The notes: a model not told the origin generated them from the sequence alone. 64,000 nucleotides of DNA from Eubacteriales bacterium (GCA_030524285.1 JAUNGQ010000001.1:1-64000); one strand, 5' to 3'; shown: positions 42,942-51,762, counted from the first letter of the stretch. Numbers and translations are program-made.

Positions 42942-44210
42942 TTATTCTACCGAGCAGTACGTTCCGCAGACAATCCCGATGACCTTACCTGCGAGCGGCT
43001 GGCCGGTAAACGGTGTATTGCTCGACTTGGATTTGTATTCCGTATACGTGACATCAGCATCCCAATCGGCAATCATCAGCTCGGCGCGATTGCCTTCCCG
43101 GATTTCCTTTCCGGTCAGCCCATAGAACTGAGCCGGATTCTGGCTCATAACACGCATAAGCTGCATCGGTGTCACACGTCCGGTACGAACAAGGACAGAA
43201 TTCAAAACAGAGAATGCAGTTTCCAGACCGGTAATACCGGACATGGATCGTGCAAACGGTTTGTTTTTCTGCTCGGCCGTGTGCGGCGCATGGTCTGTTG
43301 CCACCATATCAATTGTACCGTCAACCAGACCGGCAATCAAAGCCTGACGGTCAGCCTCGGTACGAAGCGGCGGATTCATGCGTGCATTCACGCCAAATTC
43401 GAGCACATCCTCCTCTGTCATGCTCAGGTGGTGCGGCGTTGCTTCTGCGTGAATATCAGCGCCCCGTGCCTTGCCTTCACGGATTAAGGCTACTGAGCGT
43501 CCGGAGCTGACGTGCTGGAACGCAACCCGTGCGCCGGTCAGCAGGGCAAGCTCAATATCGCGTGCAATCATTTCCTCCTCAGAGGTACGCATGGCACCGA
43601 AAACACCGAATTTTTTCGCAGCTTCACTGCCATAATTGACACCCGGGGACAGGACGTATGCCGGATCCTCTTCATGGAAGGACAGCGGGACGTCCAGCTC
43701 CTTCGCCTTGCGCATTGCTTCATAGCACAATTTACCGCTGGTCAGGTTAATGCCGTCATCGGTAAAGCCCGGTGCACCTGCGACATGTAAACGCTCAAAA
43801 TCCGTCAGCTCTTTGCCCTTGAGACCCCTGGTAATGGCGCACGCCTGCAAAACATGAATCGGAACCTGTGCTGCTTTATCCTGTACATATTGCAGGGTTT
43901 GCAGGTTATCACATACCGGACTGGTATTTGCCATGCAAACGACAGTCGTATAGCCGCCAGCCTCTGCGGCAGCAGCGCCAGTGAAAATATCTTCCTTTTC
44001 CGTCTGTCCCGGATCGCGGAAATGGACATGGACATCCACAAGGCCGGGGGAAATGGTGCAGCCTGTGGCATCGATAACCTGCGCGCTGCCAACCGGCGGG
44101 ATTTCCGGTGCAATGCGATGGATGATGCCGTCATCCCCGATGAGGATGTCCAATTTTTTGTCGGTGTCGGTGTACGGGTCAAGAACCGTTCCGTTTTTGA
44201 TGAGTAGCAT
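42942..44210 (-). CDS. pyrC: Dihydroorotase
   Basis: A 422-residue class I dihydroorotase, the zinc enzyme that cyclises carbamoyl aspartate to dihydroorotate in pyrimidine synthesis. DVHVHFRDPGQTEKED has the HxH metal pair and VATDHAPHTAEQK the later catalytic Asp/His. The C-terminus returns to the small beta-domain (ADVTYTEYKSKSSNTPF). AAGGAGG precedes ATG 44210. It is not with other pyr genes here; DUF1294 gene lies directly upstream on the same strand (36 bp gap) and may be co-transcribed. Confidence 0.96.
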   Translation of the reverse strand: MLLIKNGTVLDPYTDTDKKLDILIGDDGIIHRIAPEIPPVGSAQVIDATGCTISPGLVDVHVHFRDPGQTEKEDIFTGAAAAEAGGYTTVVCMANTSPVCDNLQTLQYVQDKAAQVPIHVLQACAITRGLKGKELTDFERLHVAGAPGFTDDGINLTSGKLCYEAMRKAKELDVPLSFHEEDPAYVLSPGVNYGSEAAKKFGVFGAMRTSEEEMIARDIELALLTGARVAFQHVSSGRSVALIREGKARGADIHAEATPHHLSMTEEDVLEFGVNARMNPPLRTEADRQALIAGLVDGTIDMVATDHAPHTAEQKNKPFARSMSGITGLETAFSVLNSVLVRTGRVTPMQLMRVMSQNPAQFYGLTGKEIREGNRAELMIADWDADVTYTEYKSKSSNTPFTGQPLAGKVIGIVCGTYCSVE

Positions 44211-44246
44211 GAAAACGCCTCCTTGTATGTTAATGGGTTCTTTTTA

Positions 44247-44522
44247 TCAATGAGGGATAATAAAATGCCATAGAAGAAAACAAATGGCAAGCTGTGCAAT
44301 AAAAATCAATGGAATACCAAGCATAAACCGTTTGTGCAGGGTTTTGTGATGGATTGCTCGCATGGTCAGATAAACGCCCGGACAGCCACCGAGGATACAG
44401 AGCAGGAATAATGTCCTTTCCGGGACGCGCCATGCACCACGCCGTGCAGCACGCTTGTCTTGTGCCGTGATAGAAATTCCGGCGACATTGACAGCGATCA
44501 ACCAATAAAATAAAATGTGCAT
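44247..44522 (-). CDS. DUF1294 domain small membrane protein
   Basis: A 91-residue protein with three hydrophobic segments. The DUF1294 pattern is clear: DKRAARRGAWRVPERTLFLL, then LGGCPGVYLTMRAIHHKTLH K-x-x-F. Function of this family is unknown. ATG 44522 is preceded by GAAGGAG; a longer frame from 44681 is open but has no site. It is co-oriented with pyrC. Confidence 0.88.
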   Translation of the reverse strand: MHILFYWLIAVNVAGISITAQDKRAARRGAWRVPERTLFLLCILGGCPGVYLTMRAIHHKTLHKRFMLGIPLIFIAQLAICFLLWHFIIPH

Positions 44523-44659
44523 TCGTAAGTACTCCTTCGGATAAAATAACGGGAATTTTGTAACTATGGTTGTTATTTTGTGTTCAATCGTGTATAGTAA
44601 TGTATGTAGCGTTTCCGATAGGAACGAGAAAACCGAGACAGAATAGGAAGAATCAAACG

Positions 44660-46033
44660 ATGGGAAAGAAAATGATAGCATGCCTGATGGCTGTATTGCT
44701 ACTGTGCGGCAGTATCAGTGCATTGGCAGCTGCGCCAGAAGTTACCTCACAGAGTGTGTGCATCATGGATGCAGATACCGGCGAAATCCTGTATGAAAAG
44801 GATGCGAAGACAGAGCTGCCAATGGCCTCCATTACCAAGGTTATGACCGCATTGCTTGTACTGGAACATGGTGATCTGGAGGGCACTACAACCGCGACAG
44901 AAGAGGCTCTGGCAACGGTTGATTTGGAGTCCACTCGTGTGGGATTTGTTCCGGGCGAACAGCTGACCATTGATGAATTGATGTATTGTATGATGGTAGA
45001 TTCTGCCAATGATGCGGCCAATATTCTTGCGGCGGCTGTCGGCGGGAGTGTCGATGCATTTGTGGAAATGATGAATGCAAAGGCAGCAGAATTGGGCTGT
45101 ACCCATACACATTTTGCCAATCCAAATGGTTTGGATGCAGATGGGCATTACACCTGTGCACATGATATGGCTCTGATCGCCTATGCGGCAAACCAGCATC
45201 CGGAATTTGCCAAATATTCCAGCGAGGTAGCATATACCCTGCCATCTGACAATGTCATCAATCCGGGTTGGCAGATTTATACCAAAGTAGATTTGTTTGA
45301 CTCAGCCAAGGAGGTCTATGATCCCCGTGTGTATGCAGCCAAGACTGGTTGGACAACCAATGCGCACAATACTTTTGTTGCCTGCGCGAAGACAGACAAC
45401 GGTACAAATCTGATTGTAACGCTGTTAAACTGCCCTGTAAAGAATGGTATTTTTACCGAGACAACTGCGCTGCTGAACTATGCAGATGAGGAATATCCGA
45501 TTGTAACTGTCGCTGCGGCAGACTATGAGCAAGCTGCCAAACAGGCTGCAAAGCAGGCTGGCATCAAAATCGATACCGATGAACTGGAAGATATCACGCT
45601 GCATCTGCCAAAGAGCATTAACACGGAGGATCTTTCCTATAGCTGTCAGACACAAGAAGACGGAGCGTTGTTGCAGGTCACCATTGCGCCGGACAGCCGG
45701 AAAGCATATCAGGCGGAAACCGGGCTGGATGGTACACAATCGCTGCTTTCCATCCCACTGACAGTAAAGGGCGCTGTTGAACCAGAAGGAGCCGACAGCA
45801 CGGCGGATGGAGAAGAACAGTCAGATACAGGCTTGCTCCATATCCTTCATGGCATGCCGCAGATGGCACAGGATGTAATCAGGGTAGTGGCGATTGTGAT
45901 TTGTGCAGTTGTTCTGATGCTGGTGATGCTGTTCCTGTTGGGACTATACCGTCAGATTAGAAATCGCCGCCGTATGGCGCGGGAACACCGCCGTCAGAGA
46001 AGGATGAATAACAATCAGAGCAGGCGAAGATAA
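44660..46033 (+). CDS. Serine-type D-Ala-D-Ala carboxypeptidase (PBP5/DacF-like)
   Basis: A 457-residue S11 peptidase with a signal peptide (about 1-24), catalytic domain (about 28-280), a beta-rich C-terminal domain, and a C-terminal membrane helix (about 415-440) with a basic tail. Motifs: SITK (Ser57, Lys60), SAN in VDSANDAAN, and KTG in AAKTGWTTN. It trims the terminal D-Ala from stem peptides; DacA and DacF types cannot be separated safely from sequence alone. Start ATG 44660 follows AGGAAG and gives the signal peptide. Its terminator is a half copy of the dispersed repeat. Confidence 0.93.
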   Translation: MGKKMIACLMAVLLLCGSISALAAAPEVTSQSVCIMDADTGEILYEKDAKTELPMASITKVMTALLVLEHGDLEGTTTATEEALATVDLESTRVGFVPGEQLTIDELMYCMMVDSANDAANILAAAVGGSVDAFVEMMNAKAAELGCTHTHFANPNGLDADGHYTCAHDMALIAYAANQHPEFAKYSSEVAYTLPSDNVINPGWQIYTKVDLFDSAKEVYDPRVYAAKTGWTTNAHNTFVACAKTDNGTNLIVTLLNCPVKNGIFTETTALLNYADEEYPIVTVAAADYEQAAKQAAKQAGIKIDTDELEDITLHLPKSINTEDLSYSCQTQEDGALLQVTIAPDSRKAYQAETGLDGTQSLLSIPLTVKGAVEPEGADSTADGEEQSDTGLLHILHGMPQMAQDVIRVVAIVICAVVLMLVMLFLLGLYRQIRNRRRMAREHRRQRRMNNNQSRRR

Positions 46034-46047
46034 GCCTGTTGCATATT

Positions 46048-46075
46048 GCCTCCCTCTTCGAGGGAGGCTTTTTTT
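46048..46075 (+). terminator. Terminator formed by a half copy of the dispersed repeat
   Basis: GCCTCCCTC (46048-46056), TTC, GAGGGAGGC (46060-46068), then TTTTTTT. The arm is identical to the right end of the MITE-like family (copy 6). Confidence 0.85.
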
Positions 46076-46553
46076 ATGATTCAATATCGCCAAACTTTCC
46101 GCGGACGAGCTGTAACAGGTCATTGGGATTGAGATCAACCTGAAAACCGATCCTGCCGCCGGAGACAATGACAGAGGACAGAGTCCTTGCGGAGTTACTG
46201 AGGACGGTTGGAAATTGCTTTTTCATGCCGATCGGACTGCATCCACCACGGATATATCCGGTCAGCTTATTGATTTCCTTCACATGAATCATCTGGACGG
46301 ATTTTTCACCAACTGCTTTTGCAGCTTTTTTCAAGTCAAGCTCTGCTGATACCGGGATGACAAAGACATAGTGTCCGCCGGATTTCCCAACAGTGACCAG
46401 TGTTTTATATACCTGCTCAAGCGGCTTGCCAATGGATGCGGCAACTGTGATACCATCCACATGCTCGCCGTCGGTTTCGTAGGAATAGCGCTGATAAGGG
46501 ATTTTGGCGCGATCCAGTATGCGCATGGCATTTGTTTTTACCTCGGCCATCAT
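46074..46553 (-). CDS. ybaK: YbaK/EbsC-type Cys-tRNA(Pro)/aminoacyl-tRNA deacylase
   Basis: A 159-residue single-domain protein that hydrolyses misacylated tRNA (mainly Cys-tRNAPro in the YbaK group). QVYKTLVTVGKSGGHYVFVI holds the active-site Lys region; VGEKSVQMIHVKEINKLTGY and IRGGCSPIGMKKQFPTV are family hallmarks. Three candidate starts lie close together (TTG 46556, ATG 46553, ATG 46550); ATG 46553 is 6 nt after AGGAGG and is chosen. It is divergent from the GntR gene across a 500-bp control region. Confidence 0.94.
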   Translation of the reverse strand: MMAEVKTNAMRILDRAKIPYQRYSYETDGEHVDGITVAASIGKPLEQVYKTLVTVGKSGGHYVFVIPVSAELDLKKAAKAVGEKSVQMIHVKEINKLTGYIRGGCSPIGMKKQFPTVLSNSARTLSSVIVSGGRIGFQVDLNPNDLLQLVRGKFGDIES

Positions 46554-46641
46554 CAAAGACCTCCTGAGAATTTTATATCACGGCATTATTATACACCAAT
46601 AGCCCGGATTTTTAAATATGCAGCATCTGATTTGACAAGAG

Positions 46642-46660
46642 TTACAACACATAATTGTAA
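46642..46660. promoter_or_regulatory. Dyad operator candidate 1 upstream of the GntR gene
   Basis: TTACAA-N7-TTGTAA, also readable as ACAAC-N5-ATTGT. It lies 90 bp from the ybaK start and matches the two dyads at 46685 and 46730 in spacing. Confidence 0.6.
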
Positions 46661-46684
46661 AAATATGGTTGTACAGGCAGATGA

Positions 46685-46708
46685 TACAACAAAATGTTGT
46701 TGTCTGGA
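46685..46708. promoter_or_regulatory. Dyad operator candidate 2
   Basis: T-ACAAC-N5-GTTGT followed by TGTCTGGA. The whole 24-bp block recurs 45 bp downstream. Confidence 0.65.
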
Positions 46709-46729
46709 ATACAGCGTACCTGTGAACAT

Positions 46730-46753
46730 TACAACGGGACGTTGTTGTCTGGA
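46730..46753. promoter_or_regulatory. Dyad operator candidate 3
   Basis: T-ACAAC-N5-GTTGT followed by TGTCTGGA, identical to candidate 2 outside the central 5 bp. Confidence 0.65.
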
Positions 46754-46821
46754 GATATATTCTTTTTGCTGACATGGCAAACAAAAAATGCAGACCGGAA
46801 AAACGTGAAAATTGCACGCAA

Positions 46822-46845
46822 ATATGCGTGCGTGCACGTGCACAT
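46822..46845. other. Alternating purine-pyrimidine tract (possible Z-DNA)
   Basis: Twenty-four bases alternate R-Y without a break (ATATGCGTGC, then GTGCACGTGCACAT). It contains the GTGCACGTGCAC palindrome and lies in otherwise AT-rich DNA between the dyads and the repeated TACAAC motifs. Confidence 0.5.
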
Positions 46846-46927
46846 TTATGTATAAGTTGCTGCGTGTACGCGCCCGCATTTTGTTAAATCTGCGAATTTA
46901 CATTCTGACCTATTCTGATATACTATA

Positions 46928-47040
46928 TACAACAAAGGAAATACAACATACAACAACAAAAGCCAATCGTACAACTTGCAGCGATAAGCCTACAACAGCA
47001 AAAGGGAAGTTCAGACAACATAATAAGAAGTATATACAAC
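46928..47040 (+). repeat. TACAAC motifs at about 21-bp period in the GntR leader
   Basis: TACAAC at 46928, 46949, 46970, 46991 and 47035, with GACAAC at 47014: steps of 21, 21, 21, 23 and 21 bp. An extra TACAAC lies at 46942. The last copy abuts AGGAGG of the GntR gene. The unit is the half-site of the dyads upstream, so multiple phased regulator contacts are plausible. Alternatively it makes an unstructured CAA-rich mRNA leader. Confidence 0.65.
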
Positions 47041-47054
47041 AGGAGGAATGGAAA

Positions 47055-47780
47055 ATGAAACGCATGTCATCTTCGCTCAGAGCGAAGGAGGAATTTATGA
47101 TGATGTGCCGTGAGGGCATGTATCAGGCCGGAGAGCGTCTGCCGTCCGAAACCAAGATGGCACAGCAGTTCGGAATCAGCCGCGAAACATGGCGTGCGTC
47201 ACTGGAGCTGCTCCGCAGAGAGGGTATCATTTATTCCAAGCATGGTGTAGGAACGTTCCTGATGGAGGTCTCCGAGAAAATGGAAAATGACTTGACACGC
47301 TTATGCGCTGTCAGTGAAATGATTCAACAGGCCGGTATCGTGGAAGGCAGAAGCAGCTATGCAACCGGTCTGACCATTCCGAGCAGGGAGGTTGCATCTG
47401 CACTCGGCGTAAAGCAGGGAATCAATGTGTTCTATGTGAACCGCACGCGCTATACCAAGAACGGTGAGCCGATCTGCTGCAGTATGCATTATATGCCGGT
47501 TTATCTGGCAGATGAGCTGGACCCGCAGCATATGCCGGATTCCCTGTTTTCCTATTTTGAACGCCGCAAGGGTGTTTTTGTAAGCCGTTCCACTGCACAC
47601 CTGCTGATTCCGCAGGCAAGTGATCCGTTGGCCATCCAGCTGCGCGGTGACAGCGACATGCAGATTCTCGGCATGGAGCAGCAGCATTTTGATTCCCGCG
47701 GCAATCCTGTGCTCTATACCGTAGATTATCTCCGCAGCGAGATGTTCCATTTCTCGATCACACGCATTCGTGAGAAGTAA
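47055..47780 (+). CDS. GntR family transcriptional regulator (HutC/UTRA type)
   Basis: A 241-residue regulator. The N-terminal winged helix (about 5-75) contains AGERLPSETKMAQQFGISRE and the wing GIIYSKHGVGTFL. The C-terminal UTRA effector domain (about 95-238) contains NVFYVNRTRYTKNGEPICCS and GNPVLYTVDYLRSEMFHFSI. Such proteins sense sugars, amino acids or their phosphates. ATG 47055 is 8 nt after AGGAGG. There is no downstream metabolic operon; the gene stands alone behind an elaborate control region, so its targets are probably itself, ybaK or distant genes. Confidence 0.92.
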   Translation: MKRMSSSLRAKEEFMMMCREGMYQAGERLPSETKMAQQFGISRETWRASLELLRREGIIYSKHGVGTFLMEVSEKMENDLTRLCAVSEMIQQAGIVEGRSSYATGLTIPSREVASALGVKQGINVFYVNRTRYTKNGEPICCSMHYMPVYLADELDPQHMPDSLFSYFERRKGVFVSRSTAHLLIPQASDPLAIQLRGDSDMQILGMEQQHFDSRGNPVLYTVDYLRSEMFHFSITRIREK

Positions 47781-47833
47781 CAATATTAGCCTGATCCGGA
47801 TATAATGTAGATTATATCTCTCCTATCTCTCAT

Positions 47834-47874
47834 AGCCCTGCACAATATGGCCGTGCAGGGCTAATCTCTTTTCT
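47834..47874 (+). terminator. Terminator of the GntR gene
   Basis: AGCCCTGCAC (47834-47843) pairs with GTGCAGGGCT (47853-47862), then AATCTCTTTTCTT. Confidence 0.85.
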
Positions 47875-47926
47875 TATTAATTAGTAAATACTATTCAGTT
47901 ATAACATTATAAATTTAAAATCTTTT

Positions 47927-49063
47927 CTAATCAGTAGGTCTAGGAGGTTCGCAAATCCAACCATCCTTACGATAGATATTTTCATATCGTGTACATTGGA
48001 TAATATCACCAATTTTAAACATATCATACCATTTAGAAGGGCATGTGAGCGTATATTGTATTGGCTGATTCGTTTTAGGATTTTTAAGTTCTATTATCAC
48101 AATATTGTCTGTAAACGTGGATGATGATGTAGATGTTGGTTTTCCGATGACAGTTACCCTCGTAGTCCGACGGGAATATGTCCATATCGGATGAATAATA
48201 GTTGTATAGTTAGAGTTTTTTTCTGCTTCATTAGATAATAAATTATCATTGGTTGTATAAGATGATTCTTCATAATTAGAGCGAGATTCACGAAAACTTC
48301 GGTCTGTAATAAACAACAAAATGAATATAACTAAGCCGGTAATAAATAGAACTATATTAAATAAATCAAAGTTAATATGAAAAAGATTTAAAAATTCTTT
48401 AACTCTATCAAGATTTATAGGGAAAACCTCCAATATATTATAGATAATATTTTTTAGCCCGAAAAGTTTAGAAAGTCCTTGTAACGCAGGAGAAAGAAGA
48501 GCGAATAGTGCAATCCAGCCATATAGTAGATTCCAATTACCATTTATCAAATCAAGGATTTCGTCCCATTCTTTTGTGTGAGGATTTACTTCACAAATAT
48601 TAGCTATATTATTATCAATAGGTTTTTTATAAAAAAAGAAATACACCAGAGTATCCATAGTGGTAATAACAAGGAGTATGATCACTACCGCTGTAATAAT
48701 TTCCAGATTATCTACAGATATATTTTTTAATTCATTATTTTGTAAGACACTAAAATAGCATATGATAAAAAAACCAAATTGCTGTAATAACATACAACAT
48801 ATAAAAAAGATAAATAGTTTCTTTTTTATATTAGAAAAATCCTTGTAACTAGGGATTTTTTTAAAAAGTCCGATAATAGGTATAAAAATAATTATTGAAC
48901 CAAAGAGCACAGCGACTACAAAACCTAGGATAGCACTACATTGTTGAAATGATTGTAATAACATAAACAACGTTAGAACAATATAAAAAAATAGGATTCC
49001 TAATGAATTAATGATAATGGATATTAAATTGTTAGCATAAAGACGTATTTGTTTCTTATTCAT
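47927..49063 (-). CDS. AT-rich polytopic membrane protein with soluble C-terminal domain, unknown
   Basis: A 378-residue protein with about six hydrophobic segments in residues 10-270 and a soluble C-terminal part (about 275-378). That part holds strands such as TRVTVIGKPTSTSSSTFTDN and NQPIQYTLTCPSKWYDMFKI, then GDIIQCTRYENIYRKDGWIC. I recognise no family. The start at ATG 49063 has AAAGGTG upstream; a longer frame starts at 49102. Very AT-rich codon use (Ile, Asn, Phe, Leu TTA) unlike its neighbours, placed between the GntR gene and serA, so probably acquired. Confidence 0.7.
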   Translation of the reverse strand: MNKKQIRLYANNLISIIINSLGILFFYIVLTLFMLLQSFQQCSAILGFVVAVLFGSIIIFIPIIGLFKKIPSYKDFSNIKKKLFIFFICCMLLQQFGFFIICYFSVLQNNELKNISVDNLEIITAVVIILLVITTMDTLVYFFFYKKPIDNNIANICEVNPHTKEWDEILDLINGNWNLLYGWIALFALLSPALQGLSKLFGLKNIIYNILEVFPINLDRVKEFLNLFHINFDLFNIVLFITGLVIFILLFITDRSFRESRSNYEESSYTTNDNLLSNEAEKNSNYTTIIHPIWTYSRRTTRVTVIGKPTSTSSSTFTDNIVIIELKNPKTNQPIQYTLTCPSKWYDMFKIGDIIQCTRYENIYRKDGWICEPPRPTD

Positions 49064-49128
49064 GTTATGAATCACCTTTCGAAAAAATATATTTATTATC
49101 ATATAAACCTATATTGTTAATAAAAGAA

Positions 49129-49157
49129 AAAGCTCCCTCAATTAAAGAAGGAGCTTT
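49129..49157 (-). terminator. serA terminator
   Basis: AAAGCTCC (49129-49136) and GGAGCTTT (49150-49157). Read leftwards, the stem is followed by TTCTTTTA. Confidence 0.75.
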
Positions 49158-49172
49158 AATATATAAGTTCAA

Positions 49173-50339
49173 TTACTGAATCACGCGGAAGGAAATAACA
49201 CCTTCCACAGCCTGCAGAGCTGCCTTTGTCTCATCGGACAGCTCGTTATTGGTTTCCATGATGGTGTAAGCCACTTCGCCACGCGGACGGCTGCCCATGT
49301 TCTCAATGTTGATACCATTCTGAGACAGGGTAGTGGACAGCGTTGCAATCAAATTCGGCATATTGCGGTGCATGATACAGATACGAATATCTGCTTCGCG
49401 CGGAACCTTCAGGTTCGGGAAGTTGACGGAATTGCGGATGGTTCCCTTTTCCAGATACTCCATCATTTCCTCCGCTGCCATTTTTGCGCAGTTGTCCTCG
49501 CTTTCCGGTGTGGAAGCACCCAGATGTGGCAGGCACAGTGCATGTGGCTGAGCCAACATTTTTTCGGAAGCAAAGTCACAGCAGTAGCATGCAATTTTAC
49601 CGGACTCCAGACCCTCAATAACTGCATCCTCGTCGCACAGGCCGTCACGTGCGAAGTTCAGGATACGAACGCCGTCCTTCATCATGGCAATGCCCTCACG
49701 GCTGACAATGCCGCGGGTAGCATCCATCAGCGGAACATGGACGGTAATATAATCAGACTGGGTGAAAATATCATTCAAATTAGCTGTATACTGAACACCA
49801 CGCTGGATCTGCAGAGCTGCGTTGACAGACAGATACGGGTCATAGCCGATGACCTCCATGCCCAGCGCCATAGCAGCGTTTGCAACACGAACGCCGATGG
49901 CGCCCAGACCAATAACGCCCAGCGTCTTGCCCGCAATTTCCGGACCTGCAAAATTGGACTTGCCCTTTTCTGCCATAGCGCCGATGCTGTTGCCGTTGCC
50001 AGCCAGTGTCTTTACCCAGTTTGCACCGCCGACAATGTTACGGGAGGACAGCAGAAGAGCACATAGAACCAGTTCCTTAACGGCGTTTGCATTTGCGCCC
50101 GGTGTATTGAATACAACGATACCGTTTTCGGTGCACTTATCCAGCGGGATATTGTTGACGCCTGCGCCAGCACGCGCAATGCACTTCAGGCTCTTTGGAA
50201 ACTCCAGATCATGCAGCTTAGCAGAACGCACCATAATTGCGTCGTAGTCTTCAAAATCCTCAGAGCTGGTATATTTTTCCGGTTTCAGCAGGTCAAGGCC
50301 TGCATTGGAAATTTTATTGAACAGCTTTACCTGATACAT
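49173..50339 (-). CDS. serA: D-3-phosphoglycerate dehydrogenase with ACT domain
   Basis: A 388-residue NAD-dependent dehydrogenase for the first step of serine synthesis. The N-terminal IARAGAGVNNIPLDKCTENG, the Rossmann loop GKTLGVIGLGAIGVRVANAA, and the catalytic His in LPHLGASTPESEDNCA are present. A C-terminal ACT domain (about 318-388) suggests allosteric control by serine. It is shorter than the long SerA forms that also carry an intervening domain. It follows serC by 78 bp on the same strand, so the two form a serine operon; serB is not in the window. Confidence 0.94.
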   Translation of the reverse strand: MYQVKLFNKISNAGLDLLKPEKYTSSEDFEDYDAIMVRSAKLHDLEFPKSLKCIARAGAGVNNIPLDKCTENGIVVFNTPGANANAVKELVLCALLLSSRNIVGGANWVKTLAGNGNSIGAMAEKGKSNFAGPEIAGKTLGVIGLGAIGVRVANAAMALGMEVIGYDPYLSVNAALQIQRGVQYTANLNDIFTQSDYITVHVPLMDATRGIVSREGIAMMKDGVRILNFARDGLCDEDAVIEGLESGKIACYCCDFASEKMLAQPHALCLPHLGASTPESEDNCAKMAAEEMMEYLEKGTIRNSVNFPNLKVPREADIRICIMHRNMPNLIATLSTTLSQNGINIENMGSRPRGEVAYTIMETNNELSDETKAALQAVEGVISFRVIQ

Positions 50340-50417
50340 AAGTTGTTATTCTCCCTTCAAAGAATACCGCCATGTCCATAGAGAAGGACATGGCAGGCAT
50401 GGTATCCTAAAACTTGC

Positions 50418-51500
50418 TTAATTGTTCTTCTCGAATTTCTGCATGAAGTCGATGAGGTATTCCACGCCCTCAACCGGCATTGCATTGTAAATGGAAGCAC
50501 GCATACCGCCAACCAGACGATGGCCCTTCAGGTTGGACATGCCAGCCTCGATGGATTCCTTGATAAACTTCTTATCCAGATCTTCATTGCCGGTACGGAA
50601 GGTTACATTCATACGGGAACGGGATGCCTTCTGTGCAGCGCCCTGGAACATCTTGGAGGAATCCAGATATTCATACAGCATGGAGCTGCGTTTGTCAGCC
50701 AGCTTTGCCATCGCTTCTACGCCGCCCATTTCTTCAACCCACTCAGCTACCAGCTTCATCATATAAATGGAGTACGTAGGAGGTGTGTTGTACATGCTGT
50801 TTTTGCTGGAGGTCAATGCATAGTCCAGCAGAACCGGCATATTTTCGCGGTAATGGCCCATCAGGTCTTCGCGGATGATGACAACAGCCATACCTGCCGG
50901 ACCCATATTCTTCTGTGCGCCTGCATAGATCAGGCCATATTTGGAAACATCAACCGGCTTGGACAGGATGTTGGAGGACATATCAGCTACCATCGGGACA
51001 GCGCCGGTTTCCGGATCATAATGCCACTCGGTACCGAAGATGGTATTGTTGGCGCAGAAATAGAAGTAATCCGCAGTCGGATCCAGGGTCAGCTGCTCCT
51101 GTGTCGGAACCCATGTGAAATTATCTGCTTCAGAGGTTGCAGCAATCTGAATTGTGCCGAACTTCTTTGCTTCTTTCATCGCATTGCGTGCGAAGTTGCC
51201 GGTGACAGCGTAATCAGCCTTGCCGGTAATCATCAGGTTCAGCGGGATAGCGGAGAACTGCATGGTTGCACCACCCTGCATGAACAGGATCTTGTAGTTA
51301 TCCGGAATCTGCATAACACGGCGCAGAACATCCTGTGCACCGTTGATAATATCGTCATAGTACTTGGATCGGTGGCTCATCTCCATGACGGACATGCCGG
51401 AGCCTTCATAGTTGAGCATCTGTGCTGCGGCTTTTTCAAGAACCGGCAGCGGCATCATGGACGGGCCTGCCGAAAAGTTGTAAATTCTTCCATCGGACAT
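50418..51500 (-). CDS. serC: Phosphoserine aminotransferase
   Basis: A 360-residue class V aminotransferase that makes phosphoserine from phosphohydroxypyruvate and glutamate. YNFSAGPSMMPLPVLEKAA at the N-terminus, the PLP Lys in GLIYAGAQKNMGPAGMAVVI, and NVTFRTGNEDLDKKF with GHRLVGGMRASIYNAMP at the C-terminus are diagnostic. First gene of the serC-serA unit. An inverted repeat CACATT-N5-AATGTG at 51574-51590 lies upstream and may be an operator. Confidence 0.96.
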   Translation of the reverse strand: MSDGRIYNFSAGPSMMPLPVLEKAAAQMLNYEGSGMSVMEMSHRSKYYDDIINGAQDVLRRVMQIPDNYKILFMQGGATMQFSAIPLNLMITGKADYAVTGNFARNAMKEAKKFGTIQIAATSEADNFTWVPTQEQLTLDPTADYFYFCANNTIFGTEWHYDPETGAVPMVADMSSNILSKPVDVSKYGLIYAGAQKNMGPAGMAVVIIREDLMGHYRENMPVLLDYALTSSKNSMYNTPPTYSIYMMKLVAEWVEEMGGVEAMAKLADKRSSMLYEYLDSSKMFQGAAQKASRSRMNVTFRTGNEDLDKKFIKESIEAGMSNLKGHRLVGGMRASIYNAMPVEGVEYLIDFMQKFEKNN

Positions 51501-51573
51501 GAGAATGGTACCTGCCTTTCAAAGTATGCGGGGGAATCTGCATCCGTGCAGCCTTCCTCTTGTATTATCAATT

Positions 51574-51590
51574 CACATTACTAAAATGTG
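51574..51590. promoter_or_regulatory. Inverted repeat upstream of serC
   Basis: CACATT-N5-AATGTG, about 75 bp before the serC start. Candidate operator; no known factor assigned. Confidence 0.35.
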
Positions 51591-51762
51591 TTATGTTCTT
51601 ATTAAATCGCATTCAGGCCGGCATTGTCAAGATGCTCAGGACGTTTTCATCCGTCTGCTGTATTTTGGGGGAACGAGGATGAAATTTTTGTCTATTTTGC
51701 AGGGGAGAATAGATAAACTTGCAAATGGTATTTTCTCCGCTTATTCAATATCTCATATTATC

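Noticed and set aside
51501..51600. T-box leader before serC
   Set aside because: The leader is too short and lacks the T-box sequence and specifier loop; only a small inverted repeat is visible.
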